Origin: Phytophthora hibernalis
Taxonomy: Eukaryota; Oomycota; Peronosporomycetes; Peronosporales; Peronosporaceae
DNA: 64,000 bases
Reading direction: 5' to 3'
Assembly: GCA_012656075.1 (NCBI GenBank)
Contig: JAAKBF010000020.1
Coordinates: 434,001-498,000 of the forward strand
Shown: one piece after another, positions 34,797-43,862 of the stretch
How positions within the stretch are numbered: position 1 is the stretch's first letter
Layout: each line of letters begins with the position of its first letter
Notes under the pieces: model-generated
Seen by the model: only the letters and a program-made list of their open reading frames with translations
Databases searched by the model: none
What the model was told of the DNA's origin: nothing
Made by a program: the position numbers and the translations under genes

Positions 34797-35564
34797 ATGT
34801 CGAGTCGAGAGGCGAGCAAGAAGGCGGCCAAGGAGCTGCTGGCGCTCTGCGCCAAGGAAGGCGTCAAGGTCCCGACGGTGCGTAGCAGCAACAACAACCT
34901 CCTACTCAGACGCATTGACTGCAGTACCGTAGTAATGCGTACATATCCCCTAACGCTGTCCATTTGTGCGTCAGGACCCCGTCAATGCCGCTGTGGAGGC
35001 TGGCACAATGCTCAACGCCACGCGTGAAGATGTACGACGCCTTGCAACAGTTCCACAATATTCTCCACTGCTCTAACGAGATATTTGTGCGATTTTCAGG
35101 GCGAGTTCCAATTGGAGGCGGCGCTCCAGGAGATGATCAAGAAGTTCGGCGTGAAGGAGGTGGCGTCTCCCAAGAAGAAGGACAAGGCTGACAGCAAGGA
35201 CAAGAAGGCCACACGTAAACGCAAAAGTGACGAAGTGAAGGACGAAAACGACGAGGAAGACGAGGACGAGAAGAAGCCCAAGAAGCCCCGGAAGAAGGTC
35301 GAGGCCACGTGCGAGGCCAACCAGGGACTGGCCGACGCCTTCGCCGAGCTCTCGGGCTTCGAGTTCAAGCGCGGCGAGCGGTTCAAAGGCGGCACGTGGT
35401 CCAAGGTGGCCAAGGCCATCCGCGACTGCGAGTCGGAGCTCACGTGCGGCAAAGACGCGCTCAAGCTCAAGGGCGTGGGCAAAGCGTCAGCCGCTAAGAT
35501 CGACGAGTTCCTCGAGACGGGAACACTGGAGAAGCTCGACGAGTACCGCGCAGGCAACATGTAA
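34797..35564 (+). CDS. nuclear protein with DNA polymerase beta-like helix-hairpin-helix domain
   Basis: Three exons, all in phase: 34797-34877, 34975-35031 and 35100-35564, with introns starting GTGCGT and GTACGA and ending CAG. The predicted protein has about 200 residues. Residues 1-60 are helical (SSREASKKAAKELLALCAKE). Residues about 65-115 are a Lys/Glu-rich, strongly charged linker with nuclear-localisation-like clusters (ATRKRKSDE, KKPKKPRKK). Residues about 120-200 form an HHH_8-type domain (NQGLADAFAELSGFE...SKVAKAIRDCE...LKGVGKASAAKIDEFLETG), the 8-kDa DNA-binding fold of polymerase beta/lambda and MUS81. No polymerase or nuclease domain follows. A DNA-binding or repair-accessory role is an inference from the domain only. 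It is the first conserved gene to the right of the transposon island. Confidence 0.75.
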
Positions 35565-36026
35565 CGACTTCCATCAATCGCTTCGATGGTCGTGTCGTGT
35601 CTTGTTGAAGTGGCGTTGTGTTCCACGACCCACCAACTTGGTGTGGCACACCCTTTCGACTTCCTAAAAAAACCAAGACAGTGGAAAAGGTGTGTGCCCA
35701 TTTGAAACTTCCGCCGAAACATCAACTTCAGCAGTATCTTGCCAAAGTCTCTGCTGCAGTTAACCCTTAACGGCCACTAATAGCGTCCCTTCCCGCTTGC
35801 GTCCACCAGTCCACGGGACGCTACGCATTTAAGCTCACACCAAAAGCGCACAGACCCGAGTCGTGTCTCCACCTCCAGCTTGGTTCTTTGGCGACTAGCG
35901 CACCTTCCAGACCTCCACAACTGCAAGTGTCTTGCCTTTTTCAATTTGAACTTTTGAACGTCCAAACAAGACACTCGCCGTCTCCCAACAACGGTAGCGA
36001 GCTCACTTCTGATCCAGAAACAGCCA
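35565..36026. other. intergenic region between two plus-strand genes
   Basis: Contains the 3' region of the upstream gene and the promoter region of the next. No coding similarity, hairpin or repeat was noticed. Confidence 0.4.
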
Positions 36027-38935
36027 ATGCAACGTGGAGAAGTGGCGGTGGCAAGTGCCTACGCGTCCCCACCCAGCAACCAGTTCGACGAGACGGAGCG
36101 CACCAAGTTCGCAGACAAGTTCGCAGACATGCCGCAGCATTGGACGCCTCCACCGCCTCGAGCCATCCACCCACCGACGCCTCCACCTGACGACCAAGAC
36201 AGGCAGTACCAGTACAGACACTCCATGTCGCTGGCTGGGGGCAACCGCCGCTACAATAACTACAACAACCGACACAAGAAGCAGAGGCAGCCGTGCATGA
36301 AGTTCCTGTCTGGATACGGATGCTCCTACGGCGACAAGTGTCGCTTCTCACATGACCCACGAGCGTTCTATCCCGAGTACTATGTGCACTTGTGCAGATT
36401 TTGACCTGTGGGGGATTTACTGACGAATGTATGGTGTTTGTTGTATAGACTTGGACGTCATGAAGACCCCATTTGGTCAGTTGAGCGCGCATTACCCCGT
36501 CACATGCATCCAAGCTACCCGCAGCGACAGATACCGCTCCCTCCTCCGTAAGTGGTGCTTTCGCTCGTCCTTTTCGCTATTGTCATGCCTGGGCAGGTAG
36601 GGGTGTAGTTCGCTACCTGCTACGTGTAGATGTGGCGGGCAGTCCATGCTAGACACTGGTTAACGATTTGGTGCTGTTTTGTCATGGGTAGAATGCCGAA
36701 AAGCGATCCCGATAAACGCTCCTCCGTATTCCACATGCCACCACAACGGGAAAGGGCATCTTCCTTTGGAAACCAGTCGAACTTTCCAAACAACCAGACA
36801 GACGATGTTCCTGTGTCGTACGGGGCGAGGGACCTGCGGTTTAAAGAAGCGGTGCTCCGGCAAAGCAAGGTGAAACTTCCTGGCCACGAGCCTGCTGAGT
36901 ATAAAGTCACTGAAGGAGATGGATATGACGATGAGAACAGGCATACGAATCAAGATGTGATGGTCCCAGAAAACCCCACTCGGCAGTTTCCGCGACGCAA
37001 GAAAAACTTGCATATGCGGAAATGTGCGGCAGGTGACGACGTGCTCAATCCTGCACACATTGATTGTACGGGCTTTTGTCTCGATCCGAACTATTTGTTC
37101 AGTGAAATCGACGACACCGATCTCGTGCGTGCGGAGCGCGCTCAACAACCACCGCAACAACCGTATTACCCACGCTCCATGAGTGCAGCACAGCTGTTGA
37201 ACTCGGTGTGTCCTCCGTACTCACAGTACATGACCCAAGGGCAAATGCACAGGTATGGTTCATTGACAATTGCATCTCGAGTCTACTATACCGGTATCTA
37301 ACTTTTTGTTTTCACTGCAGCAACCTAAGTAAGCAGCTGGAAAATTTTGTAGACGTTGTCGACACTCAACTTGCATCGATGGAGTTGCACCAACAGCAAG
37401 CCATCGACTCCTTGCAGGAGCTGGTCCGATCTCTATGGCCTGATGCTATCATTGATATTTACGGGTCAAGCTACACGCGTCTAGCATTACCGGAAAGTGA
37501 TATCGATTGCGTCCTGGTTTCCAGGACGTTGGCAGGAGAGCGGCCTTTGACAATTTTGGAGGCACTGGCGGCAGAAGTGGAGCGTCAGCCTTGGGCAAAG
37601 AAACTGGAGTTGCTAGGAAGCGCAAAAATTCCCGTTCTCAAGATGACCTTTTCCCTGGATCCAACGCAGAAAGATGTCCTACTCGACCTTACGTGTGGTC
37701 ATTCCGTTGGCCACACTGGACTTGGCGCCCGTGATCTTATTTATTCGTTCCAAGCGGAGATGCCAGCTTTGCGCCCTCTGGTGCTGCTTTTGAAAAGCCA
37801 CCTCGTCAGCAACGGTAATAATGTTGTTTCCAAGCCACAAGTGGTGTAAAGTTACTAACTTCCGTCTTGTAAATTGTGGGTGCAGATTTGAACTGTGCGT
37901 TCACCGGTGGTATCTCGTCGTACGTCTTGGTAATTCTAGCGATTCGCTTTTTGCAGGTACGCTATCGCATCCATTTTGATGGGTTTTTGTCGGACTAATG
38001 CGCTTCATCTAAAGGCATGTGGTAATACACACCACAAGTCCTTCGCGAGCACCAACGCTCGGACAATGAAAGGGGCGGTAGAAGAAGAAGTTACTCAGAA
38101 AACACATCAGCCCCCGAGTTGCAAGAGGAGATGGCTTACACTCCAAGCGTCACCGACACAGTGTTGCAGCCGAAGTGGTGCTACACGTTTTACCGTGGTG
38201 GACGAGTTACGTGGCGCACAGGTATTGGAAGCCTGCTAATGCTCTTCCTAGAAACGTACATCACGTTTGATTATCGCCGGTTCGGTGTCTCGATCGACAA
38301 CGAAGGGTTCGTAAGCGTTATCTTGAGTGCTACTGCGGATGTTATCGATATTTAACGTTATGCATGTGGTTGCTGCCTGTAGGGAGTATTTTCTGCTTCC
38401 ACCCGATAAAGTGACCCCAATGCAGTGCTCCGCTGTCATCCCGTACGTCTCTGATCCAATCAAACCCGGACGAAGCATTTGCAACTGCTTTCGCATGCAC
38501 GAGGTAAGCTTCCTACCAATCAGTATCACATTCCTGCCTCCGCAGAAGCTTAGATCTAACGAACGTGATCTTGTCAGATTATCCAATCGTGGCTTGCATT
38601 ATACCAGAATTTGATGGCTGGAGTTCCCGTTGCGGTATGCGTAGGAAATGACTCTAGCCGTTGAGCCGTCGAAACCCCAATCACAGCATCCAAGAACGAG
38701 CTTCTCGAGGTGTGAGCGAGCAAAGTTTGCTGAAAAAGAATTGTGTTTTCAGCAGGCACGAATGCGGACCACAAAAGCACACGTTCGTCCTGCCTTCTTT
38801 TGTGCAGCAAGGCTGTCACCTCCAAGACCACCGCTGCCACACTATTTTGATTGTGCACCCTATCCAGCTGAAGAAACACCGAAGCGCCTTGGCGTTAGCG
38901 ATGTCGACAGTGTAAGCGATCAGTGGAATTGATAT
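36027..38935 (+). CDS. CCCH zinc finger/TRF4-type nucleotidyltransferase (non-canonical poly(A) polymerase)
   Basis: Likely adds short A or U tails to RNA in the nucleus, as TRF4/PAPD5 enzymes do. Exon 1 (36027-36376) encodes a Tyr/Pro-rich start and one CCCH finger, C-x8-C-x5-C-x3-H in CMKFLSGYGCSYGDKCRFSH. Exons 2-3 (36449-36547, 36692-37252) are a disordered linker. Exon 4 (37321-37814) holds the catalytic domain: GSSYTRLALPESDIDCVL with the D-x-D pair, third Asp in DVLLDLT. Exon 5 (from 37885) has FTGGISSYVLVILAIRFLQ. Then come GSLLMLFLETYITFDYRRFG (ending 38306) and the PAP-associated IPYVSDPIKPGRS (38383-38503), then IIQSWLALYQNLMAGV (38578-38634). The junction near 37957-38040 does not join in phase, and the exons after 38634 are uncertain. 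Fusion of the finger to the transferase rests on the splice model. Confidence 0.7.
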
Positions 38936-39076
38936 CCACGCTTTGAGATCTAAACCGTTTGCACGACAGAGCATATTGAACAATAACTCACAAATACAAG
39001 AGACGCAGGCGCAAAAGATCGACACTTGTTTCCATGCCAATAACCCTTGGCCCACACAACATCGAGCTAGCGGTGT

Positions 39077-40678
39077 CTAAAACTCTAGGGGGCGCACGCT
39101 CATGAACTCCGAGACCAGGTCGTCAGTGATGGAGGCGCGGCGCTTCTGGAATTCCAGCGTGTATTCGGCCATGACATCGATCAGCGCCTGCTTGACCTCG
39201 CCCGACATCATGCGACCGGCGCCATACTCGCGGCCAATGCGTTCAAGCTCCTCATCATCCTCAAGCATGAATGACAGGTACTGGTAGGGGATATCGGCGT
39301 CCAAGTTCGCTCCGTACTTCTCGTGGTCGGCCTTGGTCTCACCTCCGCCGCTGAAGGCGTACTTCTTGATCTTGTTGGAAATGTCTTTCGGCGAGTCCGA
39401 GATGTAGATAGTGGTGCTCGCCTTGCTGGCGCTCATCTTGGTGGTGCTGCCCTGCAGTGCCGGGAAGAACTTGGTGCATGGAGGCAGGCTTGAGGTAGCC
39501 AATGCGAGGCGCCACATCACGCGTCATACGGAAGTACGGGTCCTGGTCAATGGCGTGAGGGATGAGGCAGCGCAGACCCTTGCGGCCACCAAGCACCACG
39601 GGGAAAGTCTCGGAAAGGACGGCACGGCCTGGATGGCAGGAAATGACGACTTGCCAATGTTGTCCGAGCCGGTGAAGCCGAAGATACCGCGCACCTGGTT
39701 GTACGTGACGCACTTCTGCACCTTGAGGATCTGCGGGTACATGACCTGGATGTAGTCCGTGTTGGCGAATATGAAGGTCTTCTTGACGTCGAAGCCGCAC
39801 GCAATAATGTCCTTTGCGTTCTCCCACGCCATGACGCGGCTCTCCTCGAGCGTTTGGTCCTTGAATAGGAACTTCTCGTCGTTCGTGAGCTGGATCACGA
39901 GCGGCACGTCGAAGACCTTCTGCAGCCAGGCCGTAAATGTGAACGGGATCAAGTGGCCCATGTGCAGACTGCCGGACGACGGCCCGCGGCCCGTGTACAG
40001 GTAGAACTTCTCGCCCTTCTCGTACGCGTCCAGAATCACGTCCAAGTCTCGGTGCGAGAAGAAGTAGCCGCGACGCAGGTACCGATGGGCCTTGTGGCCC
40101 GTGAGTCGCTCCATACGGGCCACCATCTCGGCCGGGATCGTGGTACTGCCGAACTGCTCCACGAGCTTGTCGTAGTCCACGCCGTCCTCGGCCTCCACGT
40201 CCCAGGGCGTCACCACCTGTGCGTTGCTGGCCGCGCCCGAGCTCAGCACCTGGTGCTGGAACTCCGTCTGGCGCAGCAACAGGGCGGCGGCCGACGGCAC
40301 GGCCGCGCTCTCGGCCGGCTTGGCCGTCTCCGAGGGCTTGGCCTTCTTCTGCTTGAGCTGCTGCTTGCCGGCCTGGGCCGATCCACCGCCGGCCGCCTTC
40401 TTGGCCGCCTGCTCGGCCAGTTTCTTCTCCTTCTTGAGCTGGTTCTTGGACTTGGGGGCGTCTCCGTCGGCCACTGGAGCGACTTCCTTGACCTGCTTCT
40501 TGGCCGCCTGCGGAGGCGCGTACTCGGCCCCCGTGAGTGTCTTGAACTCGGCCTTGAGCGCCAGCAGCTGCTTCACTTGCACGGCCACCGCGTCAGCCTG
40601 GCTGGCGTCCTTGGCCGCCTTGAGCGCGGATGGCCGCCCCGTGGCCACGATCTGGTCCGTGAGTTGCTGCGCGTCCAT
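39077..40678 (-). CDS. WARS: tryptophanyl-tRNA synthetase, cytosolic type (two apparent frameshifts)
   Basis: Class I aminoacyl-tRNA synthetase that charges tRNA-Trp for cytosolic translation. It starts at the ATG at 40678 (MDAQQLTDQIVATG). Residues 1-130 form an Ala/Lys-rich extension (KKQVKEV, KNQLKKEKKLAEQAAKKAA). The catalytic core has TGRGPSSGSLHMGHLIPF, with HMGH as the HIGH signature, then TDDEK-like TNDEKFLFK and SSFPAIQAVPSF. The KMSAS loop is TKMSASKASTTIYISDS. The C-terminal helices end MSVRPLEF. The frame is lost at 39614-39616 (one base too few in an A/T run) and again near 39471-39480 (two bases too few in CACACC). Both sides remain fully conserved, so assembly error is likelier than a pseudogene, since this is normally an essential enzyme. 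Confidence 0.85.
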
Positions 40679-40881
40679 GCTGATGCCTAATGACTGCGTC
40701 AGGGGGCCATCGAATTAGAGGGCGGTCGGCCATTGGAGGAAAATACGTCATAGTGGAATCAAGTCGCAGATATGTAGCCATGATGATGTTCTAGTCATGG
40801 ATGCATGTAACATGATGTGGGAGTGTTTAGCATTTTAGGATGCAACACATGTACTGCAGTAGGTTGGACAGAGTAGTTCGT

Positions 40882-41865
40882 TCACCATTTGGCGCAGTGC
40901 TCCAGGATGTAAGGCGTGAAGTACGTGATCAGCACACTGGCGCCGGCGCGCAGCAGGCCCAGGTGGGCCTCACGCACGACGCTCTCGAGCGAGTCGGTCG
41001 AGTCGCCATAGTCCTTGACCATCTTGTACTCGCCCGAGACGAGGTAGCACACGACGGGCACAGTCTTCTTTGCGGCCAGACTGGCCACGATGTCCGCGTA
41101 GAAGAGCGAGGGCTTGACGATGACACTGTCGGCGCCCTGCTGCACGTCGCGCTCGTAGGCCAACGCGGCGTGACTCGTGCTGCCCACTGGGTGCTGATAG
41201 CGCTTGCGGTCACCCTGGAACGTGGACTCAACGGCGTCGCGGAACGGTGCGTACATGACGGACGCCTTCTTGGACGTGTAGGCCATGATGGACACGTGCT
41301 GGAAACCGTGCGCGTCGTACGCCTGGCGGATGGCGCCAATGCGGTTGTCCATCATGTCGGACGGACACACCATGTGCGCGCCGGCGCGCGCGTAAGCCAG
41401 CGCGATGTTGGCCAGGCGCTCCAGCGTTTGCGCGTTGTCCAGCACCTGCTCGCCGTCCACGTCTCGCAGGATGCCGCAGTGGCCGTGGTCCGTGTACTCG
41501 CACATGCACACGTCGCAGGCCACAAGCAGCTCCGGCAGCGCGCGACGCAGCTCCGTGGTGCACGCGATCACAGGCGTCTGCGCGTCGTCGGCCATGGACC
41601 CGCGCGCGTCCTTGTCCTCCACGACGCCGAAGAGCATGACGCTCGTCAGGCCCTTGGCCATGAGCGCGCGCAGGTGGCCCACGAGCGACGTGAAGCGACC
41701 GTCCGCACCCTGGCCCCACTGCAGCTCCGGCTCGAGGCCGCGGATCGGCCGGTCCTCGCTGCGCAGCGTCACGAAGAGCGGGTACATGAGCTGCGATGGG
41801 TGCACGTGCGGCTCGCTCCAGGCGCGCTGGGCCGGGTGGTGCAGACTCGAGTGGAGGGAGTTCAT
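40882..41865 (-). CDS. ALAD: porphobilinogen synthase (delta-aminolevulinate dehydratase), zinc type
   Basis: Condenses two 5-aminolevulinates to porphobilinogen in heme synthesis. The frame is open from 42240, but I choose the ATG at 41865 (MNSLHSSLHHPAQ). The family domain begins shortly after it (HPSQLMYPLFVT), and the upstream part overlaps the divergent gene. About 327 residues, normal for the family, in one uninterrupted exon. The metal site DVCMCEYTDHGHCG carries the three cysteines of zinc-dependent animal and fungal enzymes, unlike the Asp-rich magnesium type of plastids. The two active-site lysines are in YTSKKASVMYAPFRDA and VIVKPSLFYADIV. No plastid or mitochondrial presequence is evident, so cytosolic action is likely. 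Its 5' end faces the acyl-CoA-binding gene 108 bp away. Confidence 0.92.
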   Translation of the reverse strand: MNSLHSSLHHPAQRAWSEPHVHPSQLMYPLFVTLRSEDRPIRGLEPELQWGQGADGRFTSLVGHLRALMAKGLTSVMLFGVVEDKDARGSMADDAQTPVIACTTELRRALPELLVACDVCMCEYTDHGHCGILRDVDGEQVLDNAQTLERLANIALAYARAGAHMVCPSDMMDNRIGAIRQAYDAHGFQHVSIMAYTSKKASVMYAPFRDAVESTFQGDRKRYQHPVGSTSHAALAYERDVQQGADSVIVKPSLFYADIVASLAAKKTVPVVCYLVSGEYKMVKDYGDSTDSLESVVREAHLGLLRAGASVLITYFTPYILEHCAKW

Positions 41866-41973
41866 GACAGTTAACAGAGACTTGTGTGCAAATCGGAGAC
41901 TTGGCGAATGAGCTGTGGCAGTGGCACGCGTGAAGGGTAAAGGACACAGAAAGGTACAGAAAATAGGACGCAT
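41866..41973. promoter_or_regulatory. divergent intergenic region (bidirectional promoter candidate)
   Basis: Only 108 bp separate the start codons of the ALAD gene (minus) and the acyl-CoA-binding gene (plus), so both promoters must lie here or inside the 5' ends of the genes. No convincing initiator motif was found. Confidence 0.5.
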
Positions 41974-43682
41974 ATGACGCCGTTCGAGCACGCGGCACAG
42001 CAGCTCAAGGCCGCGCGCGTGGCTCTGAATGATGGCCAGAAGCTGCGCCTCTATGGACTGTTCAAGCAGGCGACGGCGGGCGACTGCCAAGTGGTGGCGC
42101 CCTCGGCCTTCCGCCCCGTGGAGCGGGCCAAGTGGTAAATTGAGCGGTGATTTACCTAGTGTTTTACATGTGCTGACCGGTGTTTTACTGGATAGGACAA
42201 GCTGGCAGGAGCTGCAGGGTTTGCAGCGGAACGAGGCCACGCGCCAGTACGTGGCGCTTGTCCAGACGCTGCTGCCGAATTTCCAAGTGACGGAGACGGA
42301 GCCTAGAGAGACGAGGCCGGAGATTCAGCAAGTGGCCGTCCCTGGCCGCTCGTATTCAGCCGTTGGAGCGATGGTGTGGCTGGCCTTGGGTGAGGTTATA
42401 CTATTTGCTGCAGTCAAACTGCCGTGGACGCGGCGTGACGTGGTGCAGTATGAAGAGCTGGGGCCGCTTCTGTGGTTCGCAGTGGGGTACTCCATCGTGC
42501 TATTGCTGCGATGCAAGGTGTTTATTGATGTTTTCCGGGATGAGATAATAGGAGATGCTGACTGCGAGTGTTTTGGTGTAGAGTTTTCCATGGCCGGAAG
42601 GACTGAGGTTGTCTGCGGTTGCGCCACGTAGACGAATCCGTAGACGTCGTCAGAAGGTCGAGTCGAAGATCAATGCCTTTCTCTGCAAGCACAGGATTCA
42701 AGTGGTCCGTCAACCGGAGACTGGTAATTCGGTCCCTCGCTTGATGCTGACGCTGCCAGAAGACCCGGCCGCGTTTCAGTTTGGGGATTGTACTGCTGCC
42801 ATCCCATACACGGTGGAGCAGGTGCGAACGAGTTATGGTGATCTATGTGTACCTCTATGCTGATTCTGATGTTGCATGTGCTGATACAAATGTAGACTGC
42901 GAACGTCTACTACCGCAAATTCAAGGAACCCTGCCAGACCCGGCAAGTCGACTGCTAGAGTCGATTGAGGTTCTCGAAGAACGGCAACTGGACGAGTTTT
43001 GCGCTGTTTTCAAGCGCCGACTGCTGCGCTTTCGGTACGAATCTTGTTGTTCGTGGCCTGGTAAGTGAACACAGTGACGGACTTCTCCCTCTGTGTTGTA
43101 GAAATGAGGCGCCATCTCTGATCAAGCGGTTTGCTAGCTCCGACTTCGTCGAGTACATTGAAGACTCACTACTCGACAAGCAGAATCGCGTAAGAGTACA
43201 TCCATGTTTGATGCTTCCATGTATTACTGGCGCTAACAACCTTTGTGGTGTTTTGACGCATGCAGCTATTCTACGTGTACGTCAAGAACGAGTCTTTCCA
43301 ATCGCTGGGTGTGCTCGAAGACTTTGCGGTGTACAAAGTGGACGCCGACAAGTCGCATTGGTGAGCAAACCTCTTGCCATTTTCTCACTAGCGTCATTGC
43401 TCTTGACTAATGGGAATGATGTATTTATTGTGGTTACAGGACGAAGCTGCACCAATTCTGCCGTGTGCATATCACCAGTTCATCCCTGTCGTTCTTCCGA
43501 TCGAGGGTATGACTCGTGTGCAAGAGGCTTCTGTAGTACTGCAGTCTCGGACTAACTGTTTCATGATCACTTGTGTGCAGATTGAGTCCTTCATCTCGAA
43601 CTTTTACTGCAAGAATGCTCCGGATGCAAGAGCCTACCACCTCCAGCGCATTGCAGAGGAGTTTGGTGACCCTGCCGAATAA
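41974..43682 (+). CDS. acyl-CoA-binding domain membrane protein with an unassigned C-terminal region
   Basis: Proposed eight-exon gene: 41974-42134, 42196-42517, 42582-42847, 42897-43034, 43102-43189, 43266-43360, 43440-43506 and 43581-43682, every junction GT-AG and in phase. Residues about 1-90 are an acyl-CoA-binding domain (MTPFEHAAQQLKAARVA, LYGLFKQATAGDC, RAKWTSWQELQGL), which binds long-chain acyl-CoA thioesters. Two hydrophobic segments follow (AMVWLALGEVILFAAVKL; LLWFAVGYSIVLLLRCKVF), suggesting membrane anchoring. Then comes an Arg-rich patch (PRRRIRRRRQK) and about 250 residues I do not recognise, ending RAYHLQRIAEEFGDPAE. The join at 42518-42581 links the ACBP part to the rest. 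If it is wrong, there are two genes here. Confidence 0.6.
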
Positions 43683-43862
43683 TGCAGGAAGCTTGCGATA
43701 TCACTTGTGATAACACGAACTCACTGCTCCTAACTTGTTCCGTTGACGGTTTCCAAACTTGCTCGTGAGGGGACACCAACCAATTGTCCAGCTATCACGC
43801 TCTAAGAGACCGCGTAAGGAGCGTATGCATCTCGTCTGCTACGTTTGTCGAGAAAATTCCGA

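Noticed and set aside
35096..35725. 209-codon Ser/Phe-rich minus-strand frame
   Set aside because: Antisense of the Lys/Glu-rich linker of the helix-hairpin-helix gene.
39953..40690. 245-codon Leu/Gly-rich plus-strand frame
   Set aside because: Antisense shadow of the GC-rich Ala/Lys extension of tryptophanyl-tRNA synthetase.
40840..41874. 344-codon plus-strand open frame
   Set aside because: It is the exact antisense of the ALAD gene. The translation is His/Val/Arg-rich with no motifs, while the opposite strand has all catalytic residues.
41228..41998. 256-codon minus-strand frame rich in Arg and Ala
   Set aside because: Out-of-phase reading of the ALAD coding region; composition typical of a frame shadow.
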